In this document: piece by piece, positions 5,137 to 5,213 of the stretch
How the letters are laid out: every line of letters begins with the position of its first letter
Numbering within the stretch: the first letter of the stretch is position 1
Origin: Chloroflexota bacterium
GTDB taxonomy: Bacteria > Chloroflexota > Dehalococcoidia > Dehalococcoidales > UBA2162
Assembly (NCBI GenBank): GCA_016202525.1
Contig: JACQOM010000190.1
Span: 1 to 5,213, forward strand
DNA: 5,213 nucleotides
Direction of reading: 5' to 3'
Program-made: the position numbers and the translations under genes
The notes under the pieces: model-generated
Seen by the model: the letters and a program-made list of their open reading frames with translations, nothing else
Databases searched by the model: none
What the model was told of the DNA's origin: nothing

Positions 5137-5213
5137 TTATTCACCTCTTAAAGTAATTACTGGCTCTACCGTGAGAGCGGTACGGACCGGACCCAGGGAG
5201 GCTACTGTCGCCA
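5137..5213 (-). CDS. FtsX/MacB-family ABC permease, C-terminal end only (partial)
   Basis: The minus-strand frame entering from the right edge encodes 24 residues ending ASLGPVRTALTVEPVITLRGE and then TAA (5137-5139). This matches the C-terminal signature of MacB/FtsX-type permeases, in which the last transmembrane helix is followed by a segment of the form P-x-x-x-A-x-x-x-x-P-x-x-x-LR-x-E. The gene is cut by the window edge, so its N-terminus, membrane segments and periplasmic domain are not visible. It is followed after 11 bp by the cognate ATPase gene, forming a permease-ATPase operon. The assignment rests on a short tail plus the neighbour, but the two agree well. Confidence 0.75.
   Translation of the reverse strand, partial: ATVASLGPVRTALTVEPVITLRGE

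Overview
The window is ordinary, densely packed bacterial chromosome of mid-range base composition. It holds six intact protein genes and the 3' tip of a seventh. No tRNA, rRNA, CRISPR array or transposase is visible. An MEP-pathway isoprenoid gene (ispH), a PlsC acyltransferase and an acyl-CoA dehydrogenase point to a bacterium. The purine-rich/pyrimidine-rich hairpin repeat at about 2781-2915 resembles, from memory, intergenic repeats of Chloroflexota (Dehalococcoidia-like) genomes and metagenome contigs. That placement is an inference and could not be tested here.

Layout. An acyl-CoA dehydrogenase-like gene (16-1149, +) starts just after a possible upstream stop codon and ends tail-to-tail with ispH; the two stop codons share a 6-bp overlap. 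On the minus strand, plsC (1988-2644) and ispH (1144-1998) form a two-gene operon with an 11-bp overlap and a plausible sigma-70-type promoter at 2684-2713. A gene-free stretch of about 395 bp (2645-3039) separates this operon from a divergent class I aldolase of the LacD family (3040-4035, +). That stretch holds the plsC promoter, the hairpin repeat, a group of short degenerate repeats and the aldolase promoter.

Immediately after the aldolase is a 71-residue cysteine-rich protein of unknown function (4103-4318, +). It has its own promoter, with two TTGACA hexamers 10 bp apart, the first overlapping the aldolase stop codon. Convergent to it is a MacB/LolD-type ABC transporter ATPase (4415-5125, -). 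The ATPase is preceded 11 bp upstream by the end of an FtsX/MacB-type permease gene that runs out of the window (5137-5213, -).

Functionally there are four unrelated modules: CoA-thioester oxidation, membrane lipid and isoprenoid precursor synthesis, a sugar-phosphate aldolase, and an export or lipoprotein-handling ABC transporter. The parts most worth a second look are the cysteine-rich small protein and its promoter, the intergenic repeat, and the acyl-CoA dehydrogenase, which appears to lack the usual catalytic glutamate. No clearly new multi-gene system was found.
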